DNA from: Cyathus striatus
Lineage: Eukaryota; Basidiomycota; Agaricomycetes; Agaricales; Nidulariaceae
Assembly (NCBI GenBank): GCA_025738555.1
Contig: JAOVFP010000013.1
Coordinates: forward strand, 2,418,001-2,482,000
Length of the DNA: 64,000 bases
Direction of reading: 5' to 3'
The position numbers and the translations under genes were made by a program. This document shows positions 1-10,337 of the stretch, piece after piece; the first letter of the stretch is position 1, and each line of letters starts with the position of its first letter. A model generated the notes under the pieces. That model ran no database searches and had not been told where the DNA came from. It saw only the letters and a list, made by a program, of their open reading frames with translations.

Positions 1-2596
1 TTCCTTTATAGAAATTAGCTATGAAAACATCTCTATCAAAAAGCGGGTGAGTATATATAAAATAAAATCAAAAAAACAAACCTGTTAAGCATAATCCATC
101 GAGCCCAAAGAGCATGCATAATTTTATATTCATCTTTAATATCGTCGGCTTCATAAATTTCTTCTTCTCTATCTATCACCGCCCATCCAAGTACTCCAAA
201 TGGCTCCATAGGGAGTGTTTGCAAGAGATCATACAGACATGGTCCACCAGGTCGACAAGAATAATACACTGTGGGACCTCCATAATCGGATTCGGCAGGA
301 AGATAAGGAGGACGCGCAGAAGGACCGAGAAGGTCGTCCTGCGGAGGGGGAGTAGGATACCTAGAGTCCTCATATATCCGCCCACCTTGATTTGTCGTCA
401 TTGTCGTTGACCTACCAGCGGTTACAGACATAACAGTATGAGAAGAGCTTGTTCTTAGAGTTCGAGTTCGAGTTGAAGTCTGAGTCGAAACCGATTGTGT
501 TGTTTGCCTGCTCACAGTAAGAGGAGTCAGAGAAAGCTTGGGGCGAAGGTCCCATTTTTGATTAGTAGGGGTCTTCTCGATAACATGGTGCGGTCGCGGA
601 CCTGACACAGGCGTGGCGGGCGAAAGTGAAACGAAGGGAAAGTCAAAGGTGCCCATTGCGACTTGATCAGTATGTGATTCCGAAGCTGGAGGAATTACTG
701 CAGAGGATATTGGTTCAGAAACGGCTTCTTGTGGTTGCTGTGAACTGTAGGAAGCAAGCTCTAGCTTATTCTGAATAGTATTAGGATAAAATCAAAGCGT
801 CTCACATGGACTTTGAAGGTCCGCCAGCGACCTGCTCTGGAACTAAAACATTTAGATTCCAGTTTTTTCCACCCTATATCTTCGTAAGAAAATCTGAAAT
901 AAAATTATAAAAATAAATAAATAACCTCCATCTTCTTCCATTCGACATAAACTTCTGGATGATCACAAGTGAGATGAAAAGCGAGCATCCCCCTTGTATT
1001 AAACTTCCCAAATAACTCGCATAGAGGGCACAACCACCTCGAAATCCTCGTCTCGTACCTGAGATTACCGGTACCCTCGTAACTCACTAGCGTCTCCTCC
1101 TCCTTACCTTTATTCTTTTCTCCTCCCACGGGTATACCCAACTGTGTGCATCGCAACTTAAATCCCTTCCTCAATGATCTGAGCGAGAACGGAAGGCGAT
1201 GATTCTTTTGCATGAGCAAAGATGGGAGAATCAATTTCGAAATGGATTTAATTAACGCTTCGGGCATCTCATCTGAAGGCGAAGGCTGAATTTGAGGAAG
1301 TTCGATAGAGATCGGGGGTGGTGAGTCTAGATAGATCATTTCTGCTGGACCATAAGGTCGCTGAGATTCAGACAGGTTCACATCTTCGTCCTCGACCTTC
1401 ATATTCCGGGTTTGGGTTTCCAAATCTGCCGTAACAGAGTCGCTTGGAAGTATGCCTACGTCCTCATCCTGATTGTCGGGTTCTTCTTCAGTTGATGATC
1501 CCTCGTCACTAGAGCTACTCGAAGATGCTGCGATACTTTCTGTCTTTCGTGCACCAGACCGTTTTTGAGCGCTAATGTCTGAATTTAATAATGAGATGAC
1601 GACAAAATAATATAACCTACAGTCGCATATCAATTATTCTCGTTCCTTTTTTCGCAGCCTGTGCTCGTTGAGGGCCCTCCATTTCAATATCACTTTCGCT
1701 CGAACTATCAACATTCATTCCATCCCCGTAAATCTTCAATTTCGGGGCAAGATATAAACTCTCCCTGCTTGCACTCTCTCGTTCATCCACGATTAACGTA
1801 GCTCTGGGATCGCGGGTTCTAATGAATCCCATGCGAGGAGCCCGAGCCCCAGTGCGCCGAACCTCCTCAACGCCCGCAGCATTTTCGCGTTCCTGCCTCG
1901 TCCGCTTTGACCCGCGGGTAGCCTCGAATTCTTCGTCTGCGAGCTGGGAGAGCATCGGGAATATTTGGTTGATTGCTTTTGCTGGAACAGGAATGAATGA
2001 TAGCGGGCCATCGTACGCGGATTGGTTGTTATATGAAGATGGAAGTATTGATGCGGATTTTCGACCTTCGGAGGGTGTTAGATGTTGGTTTGTGGGGGTT
2101 GAAGCGATGTACCTTTGAAGCGCCCAGTGCCAGGCATAATGATATTATCTCTTTCATTTAGAATACCTGAATCCTCCCTATTCTTATCTATGTTAGCATC
2201 AATTACCAATCACCTCTAATAAACTTGCCTTCCTGCATTTGATGATATAGTCCGCGCAACAGGTGTGAACACCCTCCTCGCGCTCGCGCTTTGTGCCCAG
2301 TTGGGTGCACCCTGTAGAGTAGTCTTCACTCCAAACTGTCGCATAGACCTAAAAGGCGTGTAACTTTGCGAGCTCGACGGTACAACTTCATCTTCGGTGA
2401 CCCTCGCTGAATGTGATTTCTTGGCTCGAACGGGTAGGTGTGGCCCTTGGGATAAGTTGCCTTGTGGAGGAGGCCCGATGTTACTTGATGTACTTCGATT
2501 ATTGTAATAGTCCATACGCAAGGCGTCGATCTTCCCAGATGTCTCTGCGCTGTACCACGATTCTGAAACTGGACCGTGAACGAGCGCGTGAATCAA
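1..2596 (-). CDS. SUZ12-like C2H2 zinc-finger / VEFS-box protein (PRC2 subunit candidate), partial
   Basis: Partial gene; its C-terminus continues beyond the left edge. Exons I can join: ..2229, 2177-2113, 2065-1621, 1571-926, 770-83, and 32-1; a short exon near 873-806 is likely but its upstream junction does not fit cleanly. The exon at 1571-926 ends with a C2H2-type finger (CPLC, then H-x4-H as HLTCDHPEV). The last exons read HALWARWIMLNR and continue after the intron as DVFIANF, resembling the start of a VEFS box (LW..hV...FIAD in SUZ12). In animals and plants this family is the scaffold subunit of Polycomb repressive complex 2, which methylates H3K27. The middle is Ser/acidic-rich and probably disordered. 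One intron (2228-2178) appears to use a GC donor. The N-terminus and start codon are unresolved: the open frame at 2596 begins with TTG, so an upstream exon is expected. The SUZ12 assignment is inference; a fungus-specific zinc-finger protein is the alternative. Confidence 0.5.
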
Positions 2597-2599
2597 ATC

Positions 2600-3207
2600 A
2601 TGGGGTAAACAACAGGCCTACTATTTGTTATTTACTATTTACCTGCTACCAAACACAGCCAATCAATAAAAAAACTATATTAACCCTGCGACACGCTCTT
2701 CTTTTTCTTCACGACGATTTGCCCCCCGTTCCTAACGCCCACTTGAGCGCGAATGGGGCTTCCTTATCTACATACGTCGGAGAGCAAAATAGCTTCGCCT
2801 TCGCTAGCAGCTTTATGTACCCCTTTTGGGGCGCGATGACGGATTTCTAGATGGTAGTGACAGCGACATTATTCTTTTAGTTGTTACTTTTTGTCTGTAG
2901 GCTTTTTGTTATATAACTTGCAATTTATGCTTCTGTCTACATTCTTGTGCGTCGAGTGATTGTTCATGGATAATAGCAAGACCGGCGGTTTCGATGGTGA
3001 AAATTCATTAAGTGAAAAGGCACTTTTGAATGTATGAAGGATTCATCATATCATAAGAGTTTTAAAGGGGCATGATTTTTACTACAGCACGGACTGCAAG
3101 TCCGCGAGTTTGTTACAGACACAGACAGATAGTATGCAGGGAGAGGATATGGTGTCATGTGCGGCATGTGCAAAAGAAAGTAGGATACATTTGATGTTAT
3201 AAAGTAT
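2600..3207. other. Intergenic / unresolved 5' exon region
   Basis: Between the SUZ12-like gene and eS26, both on the minus strand. The minus strand from about 2870 to 2700 has short open stretches that could be 5' exons of the SUZ12-like gene, but I could not join them in frame. The 3' UTR of eS26 lies near 3050-3207. Confidence 0.4.
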
Positions 3208-3948
3208 CTATGCCTTTGCAGCAGCCTTTGCGTCTTCTGCTGCAGCGACTGCGGGGTTGACCTTCTTTCCATCCTTCCATCGGACACGGGGAGGTGGGGC
3301 ACGGTTGCGGCGGCCCTCACGAGAGCGAACACGAACAACTGAACGAGCAGGTAAGTATACGAATAACGATTCAAAGCGGAAGGGACATGCCGTGGGAGTG
3401 GATGGCGCATGACACGCAGTATGCGATTTTGATGTACAGCTTGGGGACGGCGTAATCTAATAGGAATAAAATTGATTGTCAGAAATGAAAGGATACAACA
3501 TAGAATGAAATAACAACACACCAGCGTAGACGGAAGCCTCGCTGATATCCCTAACCGCAGCACTCTCGACCATGTTCCTCACTGTGAAGCGCTTGATAGC
3601 CTTGTCCTTGGGGACGCAGCGAGAGCAGTTGGAGCAACGCATGAAGGTGACATGGCCACGTCCCTTCTTGTTGCGGCCGCCATTTCTTCTTTTCTTGGTC
3701 TAGACGATGCATTCAATATCGATGAAAATCCGGGGAGAGCAGTCAGAAAGCAAGGAGAAAGCGCCCTGTGTCCAGTACAAGCCAAGGCACATGTTTATCC
3801 CAACCATATGCAAAGCCTCCATTCAAATGACATCCGAACATCCACCAACGCATCCACCGCCAAAATCCATCCCAACAAGCGCAATTTCGAACGAGACGCA
3901 GGGTAGACGGAGCGCCTTCCATTTTGAGGGACATAGAGGACTCACCAT
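3208..3948 (-). CDS. RPS26: 40S ribosomal protein eS26
   Basis: Cytosolic small-subunit protein eS26, located near the mRNA exit channel. Four exons: 3948-3946 (only the ATG), 3699-3522, 3456-3391 and 3338-3208, giving 125 residues. It shows the family hallmarks: a basic N-terminus ([16 protein letters not shown]), the zinc-binding RCSNCSRC, and later [10 protein letters not shown] followed by [20 protein letters not shown]. The C-terminal Ala/Lys-rich tail makes it slightly longer than the usual 115-119 residues. The first intron directly follows the start codon (ATG|gtgagt). The third intron uses a GC donor (CACG|gcatgt), the only choice that restores HSHVVRVRSR. It is divergently arranged with the CBM19-like gene, separated by about 390 bp. 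Confidence 0.96.
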
Positions 3949-4336
3949 TTTGTCTTGAGGTTGAGAGGGCGGGAGTGTAGAGGCGACGGGTAGTGGGCAG
4001 TAGTGTGTATGCTTGGTGTTGTGGCACCGTGGGAGATCGGGAGGTGCCGTTCGCACAGATCGGCGGTTATCCGGAGTGCCGTGGGGCCGGGATGGCTATT
4101 TTGGGAAACAATGGCTGGTCTGACGTCTGGCAACAAGAAAATCTTTTGTTCTCATCTGGCTTATATTCTTTGCCTCTTTGCACAATGGCCTCAGCAAGTA
4201 CTAGTGACTTTCCGCGACTGCCAATTCTTTCTGCTCTGTGTTCTGAGCCCGGTGCTCCCTGACGTTCCTTTCACGCTGCTCTTACGACTTCCTAGACTTC
4301 CTCGAACAATTTTACGCTCCTATACTGCTGCTCGCC
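3949..4336. promoter_or_regulatory. Divergent promoter region, eS26 / CBM19-like gene
   Basis: A 388 bp spacer between two divergent start codons. Overlapping short open frames occur on both strands, but none has homology I can recognise. An AT-rich TTATATTC lies near 4160, upstream of the plus-strand gene. I cannot support individual factor sites. Confidence 0.4.
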
Positions 4337-5350
4337 ATGTTCTTCTACATCCCTGTGGCTATCGCTCTCGCCTCCTCGCTTCTGCTCGATGCTAGCGCTG
4401 CACCAACCGCGTCACTTGACGCCGACACCCTCTTGTCCAACGCGCAACAGGCTCAGAAGGCCAACGCCCAGTTTGCCGCTCTCAAGGCTACAGACCCCTG
4501 TACTGGTATGTTCATGACGCGTCCAGAAGACTTGAAACGACTAACAAAACGCGTAGATGGTGAAGAAGCGTGTTTATCCAACTCCATCGCGCAGTGCGTG
4601 AATGGGACCTGGGATACAACACAGGATCGCTGTCTCAAGTCTCAAAGCTGCTTTGCATTACCTAATGTCAGCCAAGAGGGCATTGTAAGCACTTGTCTTT
4701 ATCACCAAACTTGCGATGATGCTAACCCTATTCAGATCCTTTCCTGCACCAGTGAACGGAAGGCACTGAGTGTCATCTCCGCCAGCGGTGCAACAGGAGG
4801 GATTACTGGCTCCGATGATAGCAGCGATAGTTCTTCCTCCTCTCAGATCGACGAGCACACCTCCATGATGAACGCTGCATCCAGCACGAAAGTAGACGCC
4901 TCTCCTTCTGCAACAGTGGACGCGTCGGCCTCCGACTACACCCCCTTACCTACTGTCGTCGATCTTCCTGGTGCAGACTCCAGTGGTAGCCAGGACCAAT
5001 TCACGTCTACCACCCTGACTTCCATCGTATCATCTGCTTCCGGTTCATCCTCAGCAGCTTCGTCTACTATCACCCCAGCACCCTCATCAGCCTCTGACTC
5101 CAACCAAGCCGTGGACGTTGTAACCGTCACTATCACTCTCAGCCCTGGAACAACTACTCTCGCGCCTCAGACCACCCTTCTCTCCCCTTCCGACGCAGCC
5201 AAAGCTATTTCGAGCTTGTTGCAGCAAGAAGGCGCGACACTAATCAGTGGCTCGATTGTAGATACGGCGACGGCATCTGCTTCTGAGGCGGTGGAGGCTG
5301 CTGCTACCTCGACTGGTCTGTCCCCTGGAGGGTACCGTTACGCGTACTAA
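4337..5350 (+). CDS. Secreted CBM19-like carbohydrate-binding protein with Ser/Thr-rich tail (copy 1)
   Basis: Predicted secreted protein of 303 residues from exons 4337-4505, 4557-4684 and 4736-5350. It begins with a signal peptide (hydrophobic core FFYIPVAIALASSLLL, Ala-rich cleavage region). A small Cys-rich module follows at about residues 50-110, with ACLSNSIAQCVNGTW, a central CFALPNV and a final LSCTSE, then a GATGGITGSD segment. This spacing resembles the family 19 carbohydrate-binding module, known to bind chitin in yeasts. The rest is low-complexity Ser/Thr/Ala, typical of O-mannosylated wall proteins. I see no catalytic domain and no clear GPI signal. A paralogue with the same module and a longer tail is encoded at 46389-48002 on the other strand. 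Binding specificity is inferred. Confidence 0.78.
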   Translation: MFFYIPVAIALASSLLLDASAAPTASLDADTLLSNAQQAQKANAQFAALKATDPCTGMFMTRPEDLKRLTKRVDGEEACLSNSIAQCVNGTWDTTQDRCLKSQSCFALPNVSQEGIVSTCLYHQTCDDANPIQILSCTSERKALSVISASGATGGITGSDDSSDSSSSSQIDEHTSMMNAASSTKVDASPSATVDASASDYTPLPTVVDLPGADSSGSQDQFTSTTLTSIVSSASGSSSAASSTITPAPSSASDSNQAVDVVTVTITLSPGTTTLAPQTTLLSPSDAAKAISSLLQQEGATLISGSIVDTATASASEAVEAAATSTGLSPGGYRYAY

Positions 5351-5773
5351 TCACGTCCCTTTATTACTTGCATGGACAATAATGGGTTCACCTTGCATTC
5401 TTTACTTGTAGCCGTACTATACTTGTATTTGTAGATATAGTAATTAAATTGTGACTGTTATCGGATGGGATCAAGCAGATTCGCGACCTCATCATCCTAC
5501 GTGTTCATTATTACAGGCACCGACTCAGAAATCGACGCGTCTGATAGTGAGTGACGACGAACGGTACCGCCTACCAAATGTGAGTCACCTCCGCTCATCC
5601 ACCATCACCAACTACCGAATCCCGAAATATCTACCATAGCACTCCATAAAATCCTCCAACGCTTCCAGGGCTTCAGCCCAAGCAAGTTGACCCTCCGCTC
5701 ATTTACATCCACCTCAATCACTCTCAAAACCTCCAATACACCCGCCGAACCACACTTCAGATCACCAGTGATA
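5351..5773. other. Intergenic region
   Basis: 3' UTR of the CBM19-like gene and 5' region of the tRNA ligase, same orientation. A frame open upstream of the ligase starts with TTG at 5687 and has no ATG before 5774, so I see no separate gene here. Confidence 0.5.
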
Positions 5774-8408
5774 ATGGCGTCGGAGGAGCATTACAACCCC
5801 ACTGACTCGGGGCTCATCGTCGCCCTCAAAGCCCTCTCAAAGAAGAGCCCGAAGCTCGTGAAGGCGCATGCGTACAGCGCGCCTGGGGCCCCCGAGGTGC
5901 AGGTGTCGAGTTGGAAGATGAACGAGTTCAAGTACTATGATATCCCCAGTCCGTTCCCAACGCTTGCCCGTGGGCTGTTCACTGTCGACTTGCAGAAGAA
6001 GGACGATGAGATCGAGGATAGGTATAGGATCGTTGTGAGGGGTTATGATAAGTTCTTTAATATTGGTGAAGTTCCCTGGACCACGGTACCTTTATGCTTG
6101 CTCATGAGGCGCTTATGCTAATGCGATATTTTGATTAGTGGCCTGCTTTGGAAGCGCACACTGCTGCTCCTTATACTCTTTCCTTAAAATCTAATGGCTG
6201 TATTATATTTATTGCTGCGCTGACACCTGAAAAGCTGATTGTTACGTCGAAACATTCCCTTGGGCCAGTGGCAGGAAGTCCACTCAGTCACGCGCAGGCA
6301 GGTGAGCAGTGGTTGCGTAAGTACCTAGACGCAAAGAAGCGCGAGGAGAAGGACCTTGCAAAGGTACTTTGGGATAATAACTGGACTGCCATCGCCGAGG
6401 TATGTCTACTTAACTCATGACAGAACGTATACATCATTGAACAATATATAGCTATGCGACGACAACTTCGAAGAACACGTCCTCCCCTACCCACCCGAAA
6501 AGACCGGACTGCACCTCCACGGACTGAACAAATGCTCAAAAGACTTCGATACAATGCCCACCCCCGTCGTTGACGCATTCGCGGAGGAATGGGGGTTCAT
6601 CAAGACCCCTACACACGTCGTCAATTCCATCAAAGAAGTACAAGCCTTCACGCAGGCTGTATCGGAGGCAGGCGAATGGAATGGTGAAGCAGTGGAAGGA
6701 TTCGTCGTTCGTACGCATGTCACTGAACCGCCAACAGAAGGCGCGAAAGGGAAGCAAGACGGGAAGGTTACTCCCTCGATGAGCCCTTATGCGCCTGGCA
6801 GTAGCTTCTTCTTTAAAGTGAAGTTTGACGAACCATACATGATGTATCGTGACTGGCGAGAGGTTACCAAGTCTTTGCTCTCCGCGATGGCGAAAGGGTC
6901 GAACTTAACTCCTGGGCTGCTGCATAAAGGGAAGATGAAGCGTCCTGAGACAAAGGTGTATGTGAATTGGGTCATTAAGGAGATCAAGATGAATCCACAA
7001 GCGTTCGAGTCGTATAGTAAAGGGAAGGGGATCATTAGCACCAGAGAGAGATTCTTGAAATGGTTGGAGGGCGACGGGAAGAATGAATTGGCAAAGGAGG
7101 AAAGTGAAGAGCATGGTGTGGATGGTGCGCAGAATGGTGAGGTATTTGGCAAGACTATCATTGTGCCCATTGCTATTCCCGGCTGTGGTAAGCAAGCTTT
7201 GTTTCAGTCGTTTAGACGAAATGCTGACCAGCCCTACAGGTAAAACTGCTGTAGCCGTCTCCCTGAAAGAGCTGTTCGGATTTGCACATACTCAAAGTGA
7301 CGATGTTTTAATCAAGAAGGCTGGACCCGCGTTCATTAAGAATGTTACCTCTCTGCTGGAAAAGAATGACGTTGTTATCGCAGACAAGTACAGTTCTCGT
7401 TTTCATCTTCAGATTCAATGGCTAACTGCCCAACGGTGCAGAAATAACCACCTTAAAATGCACCGACAGGCACTCCGAGATGCCACTACAAAGTTTAAGC
7501 CCCCCGTCCGACTTCTCGCCCTCGACTGGAACCTATCCCTCCCACCGGCGATGATCCATCGTATCTGTGCCGACCGTGTGGCAGACCGAGGAGAGAGACA
7601 CCAGACTCTCCGCCCGGACACGGAAAAATCCCATGAAGAAGTGCTCTGGATGTTCATCAACACCTCTGAAGAATTAGCTCCCTCTGAGGTAGACGCATGT
7701 GTGGATATGGACATCGAAGAGAACCTGGAACAAATGGTTACACGTGCTGCCATTGGGATTGCGAAGATTCTGAAGCTGCAGGTGCCCAGTGAAGCAAAGA
7801 TCAAGGATGCGGTTGCGAAAGCCCAGACATATACTCCCACCACGCGGAAGGAGGATAAGGACAAGTCCAAGAAGAGTGTGAGGTACTTTGCCCTTCTCCC
7901 AGAGGTAGATTTGGAGGGCGTAATCGACGGGCTGGTGAAAAATACGACAGATGACACACTCAGGGCGTTTTGGAATACGCTGAAGAATGGAAAGAGAGTT
8001 ACCGAGCGTCCTCATGTTACCATCGTACATTCCAAGAACATGTCGACGGGGCACGACCTCTGGAACCAGTGCGAGACTCTGTACAAAATGACCACTCCCC
8101 CGCTTTTCTCCGGGGAGCTAAAGTCGCTGGTATATAATGATCGCGTCATGGCTTTTACAGTTGAAAATCTTCAGGTGGCTGAAGGAGGCGGAGTGGGACA
8201 GGAAGGACACCAGTTCGTGTCGACGCTTCCCCATGAGGTGAGAGAGAGGCTGCATATAACTGTCGGTACCAAGGACAAGGATATCACTCCCATAGAGGCT
8301 AAGGACTTGGTGGAGAGATGGAAGAGAGGAGAGAAGGTCGGTGTTCATAGCGTTACTATGAACGAACCATTGGCGTTCAACGGAAGAGTGAAAGGAATGA
8401 TGGGATGA
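5774..8408 (+). CDS. TRL1: Fungal tRNA ligase Trl1 (ligase-kinase-cyclic phosphodiesterase)
   Basis: Trifunctional enzyme that heals and seals tRNA halves after intron removal, and also joins HAC1/XBP1-type mRNA in the unfolded protein response. Exons 5774-6085, 6139-6399, 6452-7187, 7240-7387 and 7442-8408 give 807 residues, close to yeast Trl1 (827). The N-terminal adenylyltransferase domain has the nucleotidyl Lys in SLKSNGC (about K121). A P-loop, AIPGCGKTAVAV, near residues 430-445 starts the polynucleotide kinase domain; an intron splits its second glycine codon. The C-terminal cyclic phosphodiesterase domain carries two HxT motifs, HVTIVHSK and HITVGT. I chose ATG 5774 (MASEEHYN) because the longer frame upstream begins only with TTG. 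It is convergent with the PARP-finger gene. Confidence 0.95.
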
Positions 8409-8827
8409 AGAGGACGAAGTAGTCGCAGTGCTCAACATTTTGCAAGATACGTTCGTTCATTGGACATCATCTCGCGCTATATAACTAGACCCCCAACTCC
8501 ATACCTACAGCTGTAGTTCAGATGGAGCATTTAATTCGATAGTCCGTATATAAGTACTTTTTACATTATTGACATCTCAAATGTACAACAACGAAATTGT
8601 AATACAAAGAATCAAGCTCATCACGACGCAAACGGTCCAAAATCCGGCATGACAATCGATTACTGCAGACTAATAATTGTACACAACGATAATAGCAACA
8701 ATTCACAAAAGACTCGGGAAGGTAGGCAAATGAAGTCAGGTAAGGGAGAAAGAAGGTATATGCAGGTGGACATAAGGTATAGAGAAAGAAAGGAAAGCCG
8801 ATGTCTAAACCGGTACAGAAGGCTTTA
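8409..8827. other. Convergent 3' UTR region
   Basis: Spacer between the convergent stops of TRL1 and the PARP-finger gene; no supportable coding sequence. Confidence 0.5.
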
Positions 8828-10337
8828 CTACTCGTCATCTGCTTCCTCCACTACCGGTTCCTTGGTCTTCTTTGCCCTTGAGGAAGCTGGTTTCGCCTTC
8901 TTGGAAGAGGGCGGCTTGGCGACGGCGGCCTTTGGCTCAGCTCTCTGCTCAAGAAAAAGGCAAGATGAGCAAACAGTACGTATATAAGCACGAGCACGAA
9001 TCTATTTACCTTCCGCTTCTTGCTGCTTTCCTCGCCCTTATCCTCAGTTCTATCTTCCATATCAGCATCTTCATCTGCGGCCTGATCAACAGTGGAAAGG
9101 TCGATGATCAGCTAAAGAACGAACGTGACAAATCAAAACTGACCTTCTTCGGGGCAGCTTTCTTGGGTTCGGCTTTCTTAGAGGCAGGCTTCTTAGCAGG
9201 TGCCTTCTTGGGCTTCTCGACTACCGGCTCGTCATCATTATCATCATCATCATCGGCTTGAGGCGGGACATCAGCAATCTCTTTGCTGAAGTCTTCAGCA
9301 GATTCATCGGACTCTTCCTAAGTAACACCTTGAGCGCCAGTTATAGGAGTCGTAGAAATAATAGAAAATACCTTCTTTTTCTTGGGGGCACGCTTCTTGG
9401 GAGCTGCCTTCTCTTTGGGTTCGGCCGCCTTCTTGGGGGCAGGAGCACGCTTTTTCTTAGGCTTCTCCTCCTCAGCATCCTCGTCCTCATCTGCCTCCTC
9501 GGCAACAGGTGCAACTTTCTGCGATGCAAGAGTTTAACGAAAGAATAGGCAAGAAAGAAGGTATGTTACCTTAGCACGAGACCTTGAAGCAGGCTTCTTC
9601 GGCTCCTCCTCATCATCTTCCTCCGCCTTCTGAAAGGATGCTTGATGAGTAACGGCGTGCCCTCACAGACAATATGAACTAACCTTAGCTTTTGTCGCAC
9701 GAGCCTTCTTGGGCTTCTCTGCTTCCTCACCGCCATCGTCAGCTTTCTTAGCGGCAGCCTTTTTGGCGGGCGCCTTCTTTTTAGGTTTCTCTTCTTCCTC
9801 TTCATCGCCCTCGTCCTGGGGTGGCCTATCCTCGTCGGCGACGGAGCCAACTTGCCAGGCGGTAGTAACCTTCGCTTTGTCTTCTGGCTTAAGGTCATCG
9901 AAGCCATCGAGATCACTAGGATCCTCGAGAGATTTCTTCATGTTTTCTAAGACTTTCGGGGTGACGCATCCCCAATGTCTCCATGCACTGTCGGGTTGAA
10001 TTATATTGATAACGATATCTTGAGGGTGTGGATGATGGGCTTACAAGCTTGTATTGCCACGGAAGTCAACGATACTTCCGACTCGCAGTTCGCCCTTTGC
10101 AATAGCAGTACCTGTACCAACAATTTGTAAAAAACAGCAGAAATCAAGTTAAGGTGTCTACGAACCTTGGCATGGTTTTGGACCTGTGAGAACGATGAAA
10201 ATTGAATATGCATTAGCATGGTGCGTTGAAACAATGAGGTTGGGAGATGAGAGAAAAGATAAAAGCTACATGCCTTTGCACTTTGCACGCGCTGAGTTGG
10301 CATATTCTATGCGATAACCAGAGGGTTTTTCAGCCAT
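8828..10337 (-). CDS. PARP-type zinc-finger protein with Lys/Glu-rich tail
   Basis: Nine exons (10337-10274, 10183-10166, 10111-10045, 9987-9684, 9629-9570, 9518-9372, 9317-9144, 9081-9010, 8944-8828) give 340 residues. Residues 1-75 form a PARP-type zinc finger, a fold that recognises DNA breaks: YRIEYANSARAKCKG with a second Cys soon after, GELRVGSIVDF, and the HxxC half WRHWGC. The acidic PSDLDGFDDLKPEDK follows. The remainder alternates acidic blocks with KPKKKAPAKKAA-type basic repeats, like histone H1 tails, suggesting a nuclear DNA-binding protein. No ADP-ribosyltransferase domain is present. Exon 2 is only 18 nt. Intron 1 appears to use a GC donor (AAAG|gcatgt). Close, frame-preserving splicing of nine exons argues for an expressed gene. 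The exact role is unknown. Confidence 0.85.

Noticed and set aside
5687..5773. N-terminal extension of tRNA ligase
   Set aside because: The upstream frame starts with TTG, not ATG, and homologues begin near MASEEHY.
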